Source: Fistularia commersonii (Eukaryota > Chordata > Actinopteri > Syngnathiformes > Fistulariidae). Taken from it: 64,000 bases of DNA. Shown one piece after another: positions 46,886-58,419 of this stretch. A program made the translations under genes and the position numbers. The notes under the pieces are model-generated. The model did no database searches and was not told the DNA's origin. It saw only the letters and a list, made by a program, of their open reading frames with translations. The stretch lies in the NCBI GenBank assembly GCA_037954325.1, contig JBBMNZ010000014.1:18471956-18535955 (forward strand). The letters run 5' to 3'. The stretch's first letter is position 1, and each line of letters starts with the position of its first letter.

Positions 46886-48765
46886 AAATTCTTAAAAACC
46901 TTCTATTCCACCACAGGAAGAGGTTATAAGTCCTTCACAATTAGTGATGATTCAATAATGTTCCTAGTGATTCTATGACTCTTTGTGAAATATTTTTTTC
47001 TCAAGTGAACAAATACAAACATAGTATAGCTCTGACTTAAAGAACAGAATCTTAACATGGCATGCTTAGCACGATTCCAGTACTTTGAAATCTCAGACAA
47101 TTCAAAACAAACATCAACGATGACCTTAACAAGCAGTTCTCAAAACAACCTAATTCACTTTTTTGCAGAGATGCAAACAGATATGCAAAAGTCATTTCTT
47201 ACTAATTCAAAGTTATTTTATTGCGTTATTTTGCAGGTCTGAGGCATTAAATTTTAAAATTTTTGATTATAACCAATATTTTAAGCAAGTGCTCGCTAAT
47301 TGTTAAGAGGATTTCATGTTTAGTTTGAGGCAATTTGAAAAAGAGTGATTTCTTGCCAAGTTTGTGATTGTTTTTAGATATTGATTTGGATTTTTGTTCA
47401 TTTATGAAGTTTCAAATGTTTTATTAATTTCCAAGTTCAGCTCTGCACAAGTATGACCTGGTACAGTTCACCATTTTAACAACCAAGCACACGCCTTCTC
47501 CTTTACTCACCACCAGGTCCTATGTCAGAAAGTTTCCGTCAGCCGGTATAGGCCCGATTTGCAGATGCCGTGTGCTGAAGTTCAGGAGCAGAAATCCGAT
47601 AAACCAGATAAAATAAATATTTATGAAAATATTTTGCAAATAAATTATTTTTCATTGTTTACCGACACAGTGTTTTTTTCCCAATTTATTTTTAAAAGTC
47701 AGGTTAAGGCTATGCTACATGCTCTGAAAGCCCAAAGCTCAAAATGTTCAAAACGTATTCATGGCATAAATAAAATTTAATTTTCTCAGTAGTACTTTGT
47801 GAATTTAAGAGGCAACACACTACACACTTGTTTATACTAAGTGTAAAGGTAATAAAAAGCAACATATGCAATGGTATCTTTATTTGAGACGTTAAAAAGT
47901 AATTGCGGCTCCCAGTGTTTTCTTTTCCGTGGAAACCGGGTCCAAATGGCTCTTTGGGTGTTAAAGGTTGCCAACCCTTGACCTTGTCGTTCCTCAATGT
48001 TTCTGATTTGGTTTTCAGTTTTCAACTACGGTTTTTGTTTAGACCGATGAATTTGAGGTGTAAACATCCAGATCTACGCATAAACAGGGTGAAAAAGGTC
48101 CTTTTTTTCTACCATTCTGGCCTAAAAAACTGCACTGTAAGAGTTGGTTGTTGAAAAACCAATATGACTTGAACCCTTCACCAGTAGACACCATTGATTT
48201 GAATGTTACAGAATGATGATTTGAAAAAACAAACAAACACTGGATTCATATTACTCTTAAATTATCGAGTTAAAAGACTTTTGGCGATGTAAAACCTAAG
48301 TAAAAGTCGAATCTGGCTGCACAGATCTGAGCAGCACGGGTCCTGGGCCATGTTTTCTGTCTGGATTGTGGATGTTATATCCTGCCATTAAAAAGCCTCT
48401 TCTAAGCTACACCATGGAGGGGAGAAAGAGAAAAAAAATATCAGAGAAACCAGGAAAAAAACAGTAAGAAGAGGGAAAACAGGAGTGGTAGCTTTCATGT
48501 TACTTTATAGTCCTTCTTGCCGATTTACAAACTGATTGCATAACGGTGGCGAGTATATCTTTCACAGCTTCCCCATTTGCCATCTCCCAGATTCCAAAAT
48601 GTTTGAATATTGGGTCCAGGTCGGTGCTGGTACAGGAAGGCGCCGCCGTTGATTTTCCTTTTCTTCTGTTGTGCACTGTTCTACTCTAGCCTCACATGGG
48701 GCATCATCTGTTTTGCAGTGAGTGCAGTGATTTATCGACATATCATTAACATGATGATGATAATG
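46886..48765. other. unassigned AT-rich DNA
   Basis: No convincing coding or repeat signal. Frames up to 95 codons show no domain that I recognise. Confidence 0.5.
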
Positions 48766-48770
48766 CTATC

Positions 48771-48842
48771 TCTTTGTTAATATAGTGGTAAGTATCCCCG
48801 CCTGTAATGCACGAGACCGGGGTTCGATTCCACGACGGGGAG
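48771..48842 (+). pseudogene. tRNA-Asp-like pseudogene
   Basis: The 72-base frame aligns with vertebrate tRNA-Asp: TATAGTGGTAAGTA (D arm), TATCCCCGCCTGT, and GACCGGGGTTCGATTCC (T arm). The acceptor stem pairs using several G-U pairs. The anticodon stem has two mismatches, the T stem has one, and the anticodon triplet has changed from GTC to GTA. This points to a decayed gene or a tRNA-derived SINE head. Confidence 0.7.
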
Positions 48843-48854
48843 GTTTCACCGCTA

Positions 48855-49000
48855 GGGGTGGCGTGGCGCAGGAGGTAGAGCAATTGTCTTTGGAACTGAA
48901 CATTCCTGTTTTGATTTCCGACTCCTCCTAGTGTGTGTAAGTGCTGTTGACCAAGACGTGATTGTCGCCGGAAAGCACAAAGGAATGAATAGGGTTCAAA
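48855..49000 (+). mobile_element. tRNA-derived SINE fragment
   Basis: TGGCGCAGGAGGTAGAGCAA matches a pol III A box and CCTGTTTTGATTTCC a decayed B box. The following GTAAGTGCTGTTGACCAAG resembles the SINE body of fish families. It directly follows the tRNA-Asp-like sequence. Confidence 0.6.
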
Positions 49001-50095
49001 TAGATTATGTCTTGTGCAAATGTATGTGGGTGTATGTTTGTGTTAGTAAAAGGAAGCAGAGAAAGAATTAGAAAATTAGTGAAGACTCTTTGAGTTACGA
49101 ACTTTACAACAGCGATGGCATGGAAATACAGTGATTGCCCAAACCACGTTTGGAGAACAGCAATTCCATTTCACAGAATACAGATCATCGGTTTATGCTT
49201 GCCCAGATAATAATACTAATAGGACGTTCGAGGACGGAGGGGCCAGTTCTGATGACAGTTGCGTCGGACCCGCAATGGATTTGCGACCGCCAGCAGAAGT
49301 GGTGTCCTCTGGATGAATCACTGGAGACGAGACGGCTGGCAATCTGGAAATATGGCTGTCTCTCGAAGATCTTTGGGTGCAGCTTCAGGTCCGATTGTCA
49401 GATTGGGACGTCAAGTTGGGGCAACAGTCCGGATCGACGGGAAAAAATGTCTGGTCTTTATTGTAGCGTTTTAGTCAGGGAAGCACCCAGGTGACAGTAA
49501 AACGTCTGTTTAATGAGCAATAGCTGTTGGTGGCCACAGCCGCACCAAGTGAGCCTGCAACACAACTTTAAGGTAAAAAAACAAATCAGAATTCATTGCA
49601 CCCCAAACCCCGACCACATAATTCTCAGCAACCCCAAAATCACACAGAAAACAAGCATCAACATAAACCCCAAAATTTGTGAGTCACTACGATATACAGC
49701 CATCTCTTCCAGTGAAGTCCACTGAAGAGCGGCTGTTGGAGCGTTGTGTCACTTCAAGTGTGCGATTACATGGGGGTTGATGACGGCACAGTGTGCACCT
49801 CATTGTCGTTCAATGGGTGATGGCGCTGGGACGGGCCAATCCTCTTATCATTTGCCTCCGGAATGTGTACCTGAGTTAGCAGGAGAGTGACGATGAGTTT
49901 ATTGCAGCATGGAGGTCGATCCTTACATCAAATGACACCACCCCCCATGGTTTTCTGTTAAAGGTCTGTACTTGAGACACAATACTTTCAGTATTTTCTA
50001 TGCTTTGGCATATTCCATACATCTTATGGGGACTGTAGATTGGTAGTCGTGATCTGTGTAGAAGTGGGAATTGTTGTAGAAAACTTATCTTGTCT
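49001..50095. other. unassigned DNA
   Basis: No gene or repeat recognised. Several overlapping open frames of up to 119 codons between 49,130 and 49,500 show no known domain. Confidence 0.45.
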
Positions 50096-50420
50096 GCTAG
50101 GCTTTATGGTCCTTCTCTCTACAGCTCACAAACTTGGCAACAATGGACCGGGGCTTCGCCTGCGAGTCCATGCGTTTAGGCACCATAACCCTGTATGCAT
50201 TTTCAATTTTAAGCTCCGATTTGGAAAATCCAATGGTTCTCCAGAAAGGCGGAGATGTTGCCACTCTCCACATCCTCGTGTACACAATAGATTTGGTATT
50301 ATCCTGCCAAGCCCGTCCTTGATCTATCAGTTTAGCCTCCATGGTAGCTTGGCACTGCGAGAGCTATTTCCCGAACGTTGTCATTACCTGTATCACAATT
50401 TCTGCATCATCAATTCTTGT
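50096..50420 (-). pseudogene. L1-type ORF1 remnant (RNA-binding protein)
   Basis: The minus-strand peptide ends in IENAYRVMVPKRMDSQAKPR followed by SIVAKFVSCREKD. This is the shape of the RNA-recognition domain of L1-family ORF1 proteins in fish (IE-A-H/Y-R ... PRxIVxKFxxxxxK). A stop and missing flanks make it a short relic. Confidence 0.6.
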
Positions 50421-51640
50421 CTCAGCTTCCTCCAGTCCAGGCCTGGTCAGCCTGTGGCTCCCAAGCGTCATGCCGCTCTTACATTCATGTCAATTTTTGT
50501 CTTTGTGTGTTTTTTTTTTTGCTGTGCGCGGAGAACGCTTTTGAGCAGCACGTGATCGCATAAGTAAAAAACACACAAACACAAAATTCGAAATGAACTT
50601 AAGAACCGCATGCAGCTCTGGAGCCACAGGTTGGCCAGGCCTGCTCTAGTCTGTTATTTGTTCTGCTTTATCTCAGCGAGTTGCTGGTTTGCTGTCTTTT
50701 CTGAAGCCTTGTAGTTCGCTAAATATGCTTCGTCGGGGAGCCTTGTCTTCACCATCTTGTTAATGTTGCATGGAGAGCCACTTTGGCTAGCAAACAATGC
50801 GTTTTCCTTTCCTCATTGTTTCCTGTAGTGGGCATACCTTTTTATACTCCTTGTATTGACCCTGTTCTTCATCTTGTGTATATACATACACACTCTTAAT
50901 TTGAAAACCATTGGGGATCACAAGACTCAAGCTGCTGTCTCTACCAGACCCTCGGCAATGGATTTCTAATGGCGAAAAAAGGTGATCAGCAATTCTGTTC
51001 CAAATAAATCTATCGATAGTTTGTTGATTGTATACTAAATCAAACACATTTCACATATTTTTGGCTGTAGGCCTCTCCATTTTTTTTATCACAGTTGCTG
51101 ATGGGCAGCCAGTCCCCTTCCCTTCCAGGGCCTGCCAGCCAATTAGTTTGCTCAGCCCTGATTTAAATCTTACGTTGAAAAATGGCAAAAAGTCAGAGTT
51201 TAAAGTCAGAAGGCTGGAAAATAGCAGTGTATTGGACAATCACATAAAATTCAGTTCTATGTAACTGGTCTACTGAAACTGATATTGAATCTGATGAATA
51301 ATCCCCATTTTGTCTCAACAGAACCTGTAACTGGACACATGTGAGGTGATATTGTAAAATCTACTTCAAAAATTTGCCATTTAAAGGAAAAAAAACAATA
51401 AATTTAGTTTCAAAACAAAACTGTTATTACACCACTTTAATTTTCACCCAGGAAACAACAATAATCAATTTAACCTTTCATTAATTCTTCAAAAAGAATT
51501 AGCAATTTTTCCAATTTCTTGCCAAAAAAGAGGCAGGTTGATGGCCTATTCTATGACCCCTTTCATCAGTTTAGTTGGTTTAGTCTGACTACCTGCATGC
51601 CAGCTTGAGGGACTGATGACTGACAGTCAGGGCTTAGTCT
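50421..51640. other. unassigned DNA
   Basis: No feature recognised. Confidence 0.5.
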
Positions 51641-51669
51641 TCTTTTTGACCGATCTGAAGGAATTTGAA

Positions 51670-52037
51670 TATGCACAGAACAAGCTTGAAAGAATTCATA
51701 AGTTATATACAATTTGTACCATAAACGCTTCAAATCGGGGAGATAAGCACATGCGGCTGAATTTGAGTGATTTTGACATAAATTGTGCAAACTCATGTCC
51801 TATTCAACATATTACAGCACCAGACACAAGCTGGAAAGAATTTTATATTTCATTTACAATTTGTACCATAAACGCTTTAACTTGGAGAGATAAGCAATTT
51901 TTTAATGACAGTACTATAACTTTTGAACCAGTGGCTGGATTTGAGTGAATTCGACATATATTGTGCAGAATCATGTCCTATTCAACATATTTAAGCACCA
52001 GACACAAGCTTGAAATAATTCTTGAGTTATTTACAGT
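51670..52037. repeat. satellite-like tandem repeat, left block
   Basis: Repeating blocks are CAAGCTTGAA...ATTCATAAGTTAT, TACAATTTGTACCATAAACG, CTTCAA(C)TCGG-GAGATAAGC, TTTGAGTGA-TTTTGACATA and TCATGTCCTATTCAACATAT. They recur about 2.3 times here with a unit near 130-190 bases. The array resumes at 55,065 on the far side of the 3-kb insertion. The insertion point falls inside the TACAATTTGTA block. Confidence 0.8.
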
Positions 52038-52848
52038 CAGAGGGTGGAAGGCGCATGAGGCGGTGGACCAGGCAGAAGCTCGGTTGTTCCACAAGGAGCT
52101 TGTAGGGTCCATGGCAACTGGTCGGGCAAGCCTGGGAACTATTCCGACAACACACCTCAGGAGGCGCAAGGGAAAGGAAAGGCGGGCTGGTGTCGAAGAA
52201 CAGCGTGCGAGCCAGTGGGTCGGGCTGAGGCAGCAAGGTGCATGGACTAGATGGGAGGAAGCCATGGACAGGAAGATCTCGTGGACGGAGTTGCGGAAGG
52301 CTGAACCACTCCGTATAAAATTCCTCATCCAGTCGGTCTATGATGTCTTGCCCAGTCCGTCAAACCTCTTTCTTTGGGGCAAGGTTGAAACTCCATCATG
52401 CACATTGTGCCAGGGAAGCGGAACTCTGGAGCACATCCTTAGCAGCTGTCCGAAAGCACTTGGAGAAGGCCGCTATCGTTGGCGCCATGACCAGGTGCTC
52501 AAGGCCATTGCTGAGTCCATCCACTCTGCCATTGACCACAGCAAGCGTTTCCAGCTACAGAGGCAGGGCGTGACATTCATCAGAGCCGGGGAACAACCTC
52601 CTCCCCAACCAAAGACCCAAACAGGACTTCTGGGAACTGCAAAGGACTGGCAGCTAAGGGTGGACCTCTGCAAACAGCTGAGGTTCCCTGAGGACATTGT
52701 AGAAACCCGCCTAAGACCAGACATCGTCCCACATTCAGAGTCCTCGAAGCAGGTCATCGTGCTAGAGCTGACTGTGCCCTGGGAGGAGAGAATGGAGGAA
52801 GCCAGCAGAAGAAAGGAGGAAAAGTATGCTGAGCTGGTGGAAGACTGA
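51961..52848 (+). pseudogene. RLE-LINE C-terminal region (zinc knuckle + restriction-like endonuclease) fused to satellite codons
   Basis: The 295-codon frame begins in satellite sequence (about 26 residues, MCRIMSYSTYLSTRHKLEII). It crosses the insertion boundary in frame and continues as LINE: VDQAEARLFHKELVGSMATG, zinc knuckle CTLCQGSGTLEHILSSC, then RPDIVPHSESSKQVIVLELT with the PD...E nuclease signature. It ends at the same TGA after VED as copy 1. Unlike copy 1 the knuckle and nuclease are in one frame, because one extra A at about 52,620 keeps the frame. No RT is present, so it is not an autonomous element. Expression is unknown. Confidence 0.75.
52032..52037. repeat. target-site duplication, left side of the 3-kb insertion
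   Basis: TACAGT here and at 55,065-55,070 exactly brackets the duplicated segment 52,038-55,064. Uninterrupted repeat units elsewhere read TTATTTACAATTTGTAGC. Confidence 0.85.
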
Positions 52849-53494
52849 CGCAACAGGGGGTGGCATTCACAATGCTTGCCCATTGAGGTCGGGGGAAGGG
52901 GCTTTGCAGGGAAGTCTTTCTGCAGGGCCTACAGTCTCCTGGGCATCACAGGGGCACGCAAAAGGAGAGCCATCTGTTCAGTGTCAGAGGCCGCTGAGAA
53001 GGCATCCAGATGACTGTGGATCCAGAGGGACAAAGAGTGGATGAGCGCTTCTTGGACACAGGTTGGGAACTGATCACTCCTGGCCGGGTCGCCTGGGTGA
53101 GGGGGTCTGAAGTTGAAAGACCCGAAACCCCCTGTTGACCCCAGGTACTATCACTGACGATGTGTCCAAGAAACTGCATCACAAGATGTATCTTAAAACC
53201 GTATTCCTAGTAACATTCCTATTTTAATGAAGATAAATAGATGGGAAAGACATTAATAACGCCTCTTGTATAGCCCTGAAAAAGAAAAACACTCGAAGCT
53301 TTAAAACTTTGGCCCTGTTAAAAGCTTACTCTGGGCACACCTACAAGAACCAAAGTAAATCTGGCCAGCATAAAGTCTATCAGTCTGGGAACTGATTAGG
53401 AAGTGACAGTATGTTGCCCCTCCTGGTTGAATCACTGAGTCCACATCTCAGGCTAAATGGATCAGAAAGGTGCCTTTCAGCCTCAATGTTCACC

Positions 53495-53495
53495 A

Positions 53496-53556
<61 letters not shown>
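53495..53556. repeat. (CA)n microsatellite
   Basis: Inverted counterpart of the GT run at 23,801-23,882, about 20 bases shorter. Confidence 0.95.
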
Positions 53557-53559
53557 TCA

Positions 53560-54560
53560 TACACACAAATCACATAATATTGGTTGCATTTAAAATCATG
53601 TTTGTTTGATCTCCCTAGAACCTGCAACTTATTTTTATTAAAGTGGTATGAGTGATTACATATCATTCAATCATTTACATGTCTATGTAAGTGTTTGAGA
53701 GGCAAAATAATATATGTAGTAGAAAGGCATTAGCTGTATGTGATAGGTAATTGGATGGAAAAAGCCACTTGCTGAAAAAAAATAGGAAGAATACAGGGGA
53801 ATAAAGAATTTTTGAAATATTACTTTAAAACCAGTGATGCTGAGTCCATTCAATTTGCTAGGAATAAAATTGTGCAGACACACCCTCTGTAATGTATTAA
53901 TTTTGTATTAGTTGAATGGAAATTTTTCCTCTCAGAGATATGGTAACATTTTGATATCATAATGGTAATAAGTGACAACTGTCAATCCTTTTTCAATATT
54001 TATACTATTAGCATGTGCATGCAAACACACACACAAACATTGTGACTAAAAGATGAGGGTGTGGTTGTTCTCACCCTGTGTACTTGTGAAAATGAAAGGA
54101 ATGGAATGTGCATGCCATCTCTGTTTCATTGTGTGTGTGCGTGTGTGTGTGTGTGAATGTGGTTACATGTCTACAAGGTCTACAAGCTAATAGGGCATTT
54201 GCATTTCTGCATCCTTTTATTTTATTTTCAAAATGGGGCATGATCAGATTTGTATGTGCATTCATATGCATGTGTATCCATTAATACACAGGCTCCGTTT
54301 GAACTGCAAGGCTGGGGGATCAGAAATAGCTCATGGTAAATATGATAGGAAATATATATGTTTTTACTCCAACAATTTTGGGAATGCCTTTTCATATCCC
54401 TTTTTTATGCTTTCCTCAGAGGCCATTTCTACACGATTAAATGTAGTAAAGTACAAAAAAGACTAAAACAATATCAGTTCATCAATATGAATTATTTCGT
54501 GCTGTGTTCAAGGAACATTTTCAGGATATATTCTGATAAGCAAATTAATTTTCCCATTTA
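53560..54560. other. unassigned AT-rich DNA (duplicate of 22.8-23.8 kb)
   Basis: Carried over in the inverted duplication; no coding signal. Confidence 0.6.
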
Positions 54561-54567
54561 TTGATGC

Positions 54568-54835
54568 ATCCATCTTCTGCCACTGATCCTGCACTCAGGG
54601 TCGTGGGGGATGCTGGAGCCTAACCTAGCTGTCATCGTGCAAGAGGCGGGGTACTGGTTGCCAGTCAATCACATATATAGACAAAATATATAGATATATA
54701 GACAAACAACCATTCACTCACTCATTCATTCAGGGCAATTTTCCCATTCTTTTTCCCAATTAACCTGCATGTTTTTGGAAGGAGATTGGAGAACCCAAAG
54801 GAAAACCCACACAGACACATGGAAGTCCAGACAGA
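54568..54835 (+). repeat. diverged teleost interspersed repeat (duplicate)
   Basis: Same element as 22,560-22,795, in inverted orientation because of the segment duplication. Confidence 0.75.
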
Positions 54836-55064
54836 GAGGGCCCCTTGTCCCGTTTATCTTTGTTGATATTCAAGTTATTTTGTTCCTGATTTCATTGTTT
54901 CCATGGCTTTGTCCCTCTGAATTGTTTACGGTATGTCAGTGTTGGGATGCATTACTAGTTTCTTCCAATAAGAGATGACGTTTTGCATGTAAAACAACAA
55001 CTCCAAGACGATTTATTCCTTTGTTGGCTTTTCTGACCAAAATGTTGATCTGTAAGTGAAATGC

Positions 55065-55268
55065 TACAGTTTGTAGCATAAACGCTTCAACTCGGTGAGA
55101 CAAGCTGTCACGACTCCTCGATTCCCGGGCCAGCTGCACAGTAATCACTGCAATTATACCCCTCATTGGGATCCTATTCAACATATTTAAGCACCAGACA
55201 CAAGCTTGAAATAATTCATAAGTTATTTACAATTTGTAGCATAAACGCTTCAACTCGGTGAGACAAGC
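55065..55268. repeat. satellite block and 163-bp tandem duplication with LTR start
   Basis: The satellite resumes at the TSD (TACAGTTTGTAGC). The junction GAGACAAGC/TGTCACGACTCCTCG plus about 60 bases of gypsy LTR occurs twice, offset by 163 bases (first LTR start about 55,106, second 55,269). This shows that the satellite-LTR junction was itself tandemly duplicated after the LTR element inserted. Confidence 0.8.
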
Positions 55269-55545
55269 TGTCACGACTCCTCGGTCCCCGGGCCAGCTGC
55301 ACAGCAATCATTGCAATTATCCCCCACACCTGGTGGCCACGCCTCACCAGGAAACAATCCCATTAATCAAGCCAGAGTATAAAGGTGGACCCAAGGATTC
55401 AGACATCGTCTGATCTTGTTTGAATCAGAAGTTTATGTTGTTGCCAACTCGGCTTTGTGTACACACGAACGAGACTGAGAATTCCTTAAACCACCTGCAT
55501 TTCATCTTACCTGTGTCTGTGCTCTTGGGGGAAACTGTATCGTAA
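55269..55545 (+). mobile_element. Ty3/gypsy-type 5' LTR
   Basis: TGTCACGACTCCTCGG start, GCCAGCTGCACAG, a TATA-like AGTATAAAGG at about 55,375, and CCTGTGTCTGTGCTCTTGGGG near the end. It is homologous along its length to the solo LTR at 5,616-5,890. The exact 3' boundary is uncertain. Gag-like coding follows at once. Confidence 0.8.
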
Positions 55546-55998
55546 GATCAGACCTGGTATGGAGCCCACAAGCTCTCCAACACCTCAGCCTCCACAAGTC
55601 ATCCATGCTGCCCTGATGACCAGCTCTGCTACTTGCTCCGGCTCCCCAGAAAGCTGTAAGGGATTCCTCCTCAACTGCTCTCTGATGTTTGAGATGCAGC
55701 CCACTCAGTTCCCCACGGAGAAGTCAAATTGCCTACATCATCTCCCTCCTGTCGGGCAAGGCACTCCAGTGGGCTGGGGTGAGACCTGCAAGGAGCAATG
55801 TTTTCCCCAGCTCCCTCTAAAGCGAGTTGTGCCTCTCTATGCCACATCGGTGGAAAGCCCCAAGCAAGACCACTCGGCCCGGATCCCTTCAAGTATGCTG
55901 GCTTTCAGGATGTCTTCAGTCCCCAGCGAGCCACTGCACTGCCGCCACATCGTCCCTGGGACTGTGTGATAGATCTACTTCCAGGCCATCCTCTTGTC
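55546..55998 (+). pseudogene. Ty3/gypsy gag and pol remnant, internally deleted
   Basis: Gag-like frame from 55,559: ATCSGSPESCKGFLLNCSLM, then FEMQPTQFPTEK, the N-terminal capsid region of fish gypsy gag. After frameshifts, a pol fragment at about 55,890-55,980 reads YAGFQDVFSPQRATALPPHR then PWDCVIDLLPG. This is the start of the gypsy RT, normally several kilobases downstream. Protease and most of gag are missing, so the element is an internally deleted relic that stops within RT. Confidence 0.8.
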
Positions 55999-56045
55999 CG
56001 TTTTTGTGGCTCCTGCCACGGGACCGGACTTTGTTGTCCCAGTGT

Positions 56046-56320
56046 GTTCAGATTATCATTCAGGGAACAACGTCACAACGGCCAGGAATGAATCAAGCAA
56101 GAATGGTTTATTCAAAATCAGGAAAATTCACTTACGAGATATCCCGGGCAAGAATGAATGTCACCCCGCGAGGATCGTTCGGCTCCTCTCGTCACCCCCT
56201 GAGCCGCGTCCAGTCGAATGTGTAGATGAAGAAGTTCTTGCCCTGATCCAAAAGATCAGGTTCATTTTATACCTCTTGGCCAAAGGGTCGGAGGAAGTCC
56301 TGATAATGACTTCCCTAACA
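56046..56320 (-). mobile_element. probable LTR of a second retroelement family
   Basis: On the minus strand the segment begins TGTTAGGGAAGTCATT, has a TATA-like GGTATAAAATG about 50 bases in, and an AATAAA signal near the other end followed by TTGTGACGTTGTTCCCTGA. This order is what an LTR shows. A target duplication is not evident, so the boundaries are approximate. Confidence 0.5.
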
Positions 56321-56361
56321 CCCCCCCCCCCTGGTTTTACGCTCGCTAGAATCGTGAGCTG

Positions 56362-58412
56362 TGCTCCCTCCATGAGCTGCCACCTTACTGTGGTGGAGGG
56401 TTTGCGTGTCCCAGTGATCCTGGGCGCTATGTTGTCGGGGGCTTCATGCCCCTGGAAGGGTCACCCAAGGCAAACCGGTCCCAGGAGAGGGACCAGACAA
56501 AGTGTGGCTCAGACCCACTTCCTTGTGGGTTAGTCTGGGAAGACAAAAGGCTCGGGGAGCAGACCCTGAGAGAAAAGCACGTGTTGGGGGCACAACAAAC
56601 CGATGGCTATTCAGCTGGTGGGGCTGCCACCTCACAGCACACTGATATGCTGCCGGGTTCACGCAGGGCCAACTACCCAGCATGGTGAAATAAACCAGTT
56701 ACGAAACCAACCGAAGCAACCAGATTAAACCGGACGGATCTTCTCGGTAACAGACCCCTGCCTGCCCCCGGACTATGCAAACTGGATCTCCGTCACAAAA
56801 CCCGCATTGCCTGCTGCTCCTGCGCCCCGGCTATGCCACACTACTATCCCGTGAACTCTCTAGGTATAACATCACCCTTGCTGGCCTGTGTGAATCACGC
56901 TGGCGCGGAACTGGGGAGACCACTGCTGGCGACCATCTTTGCCATCATTTGGGCCGCTCCAGAGGAAGAGGCCTTTATGGAGTAGCCCTAGCCATCCCGC
57001 TATACCGGAGGAACACCGTCATCAGTTGGAAACCAGTTAGCGATCAACTGCTGTCTGCCCGCCTCCAACCCCAACATGGGAAGCTGACAGTCATTGTCGC
57101 CTACAGCCCAACTGACGTCACCTCAGACCATCCCAAGGACACATTCTATGACCAACTGCAAGATGCCATCCAGGCCGCAACCCCCCATGACATTGTCATT
57201 GTCCTCACCGACACCAATGCCACAATCTCCATTCAGGATCTGACCCTTCCGGCTGTAACCGTCTCCGTCGATGCCACCAACCTCTGCATCGCTGACTCTT
57301 GGTTCCCCCGAAAGCGACTCCACCACTGGACCTGGACCACATCCTCATCTCTCGCTGCTGGAAGACATCGGTTACCAACTGCCGTTTCTTCAGAGGCGCA
57401 CAGCTTGGCAACACCGACCATCGCATGCTGATAGCGGACCTGCGGCTAAAGCTCAAGGCGGGGGCCTCAGCCAATGCCTCCCCCAAGCTGGACTCCTCCC
57501 GTCTCTTAGACCCTGCCATTATGGAGCGCTACAGCTGCTTAATCGCTAACCGATTTAGCGCCCTCACCAGCGGGATGTCCCAGGACTGGCCTCATTTTAA
57601 AAGCGAGGTGACCATGGCTTCGAAGGGAGCCGCCGGGCGAACAAGACCAGCCCCCAAGAAGCCCTGGATTTCCCAAGCCATGTTGGACATCGTCAACAGC
57701 CGACGAGCTGCTCAACTGCGTGGGGACATGGTCCTGTACCGGCGCCTCAACGGCCAACGGAACATTTCCATCCGTCAAGACAGGGAAACCTACTGGAGAA
57801 ACCAGGCGACGGCCATGGAGTCAGCCTCCAAAAACACCAACCTGCGGCAGCTTTTCAATCTGCTCCGCCAAGGGAAAGCAGGCCCCTGGCCTATGTTCCA
57901 TCACAGCTGAGATGCTGAAGGCCGGAGGTAACAACATCATCCTTTGGCTCACACAAATCATCAACCATGTGTGGGTCACGGAGTCGCTGCCTAATGACTG
58001 GAGGCGGGGCATTATACTTCCCTTCTGGAAGCATAAGGGCGATCAGCTGACCTGCAGCAACCACAGAGGAATCACCCTCCTCTCCATCCCCGGAAAACTA
58101 TTCACCCGCGTCCTACTAACCCGTGCTCTACCTGCAACCCGAAGAAGACGCCGCCAACAGCAAGCCGGCTTCATGACCAATCGGTCCACCACAGATGACA
58201 TCGCTGCCCTCCGGCTCATAATTGAAAAGGCCCGGGAGTTCAGGAAGGACCGGCACCTCTACATTGCCTTCATCGACCTGAAAGCGGCCTTCGACACGGT
58301 GGACCACGGCTCTCTCTGGAACATCCTGACATCCCTCGGAGTCCCGACCAAAATAACCACACTCTTTAGGCAGCTCTACCAAGGAGCCGACGTCCTGGGG
58401 ATCCCTGTATGA
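56362..58412 (+). mobile_element. non-LTR LINE with APE endonuclease and partial RT, 3'-truncated pseudogene
   Basis: The leader (56,362-56,700) contains GAGCTGCCACCTTACTGTGG and a GGGGGCTTCATGCCCC block, and it closely resembles the Rex3 leader at 2,790. Endonuclease-like frame 56,775-57,431: LAGLCESRWRGTGE (Glu motif), IVAYSPTDVT and IVLTDTNATI, where the usual Asp-x-Asn appears as TDTNA. The second frame from 57,299 has DHILISRCWKT and TDHRMLIADLRLKL (His motif). The RT portion 57,720-58,412 gives NHRGITLLSIPGKLF, QAGFMTNRSTTDDIAAL and YIAFIDLKAAFDTVDH (catalytic Asp). Sequence ends before the FADD box. At least two frameshifts. Clade unassigned. Confidence 0.75.
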
Positions 58413-58419
58413 AGAATGT

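Larger units (their letters stand above)
52038..55064. repeat. inverted duplication, copy 2 (3.03 kb), inserted copy
   Basis: This is a near-identical reverse complement of 22,292-25,364. In the plus direction it reads the LINE 3' third (zinc knuckle, RLE, 3' UTR) and then 1.9 kb of the source's downstream flank. It is inserted in a satellite array with a 6-bp TSD and no poly(A). Compared with copy 1 it lacks 24 bases in frame near 52,185 and has one extra A near 52,620, and its CA microsatellite is shorter. Confidence 0.95.

Noticed and set aside
49131..49494. Overlapping 61-119 codon frames suggesting a gene
   Set aside because: No recognisable domain, splice context or codon bias; frames overlap in all three phases.
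52473..52883. 136-codon minus-strand frame in the inverted copy
   Set aside because: Antisense of the RLE-LINE C-terminal coding region, also seen opposite the source copy.
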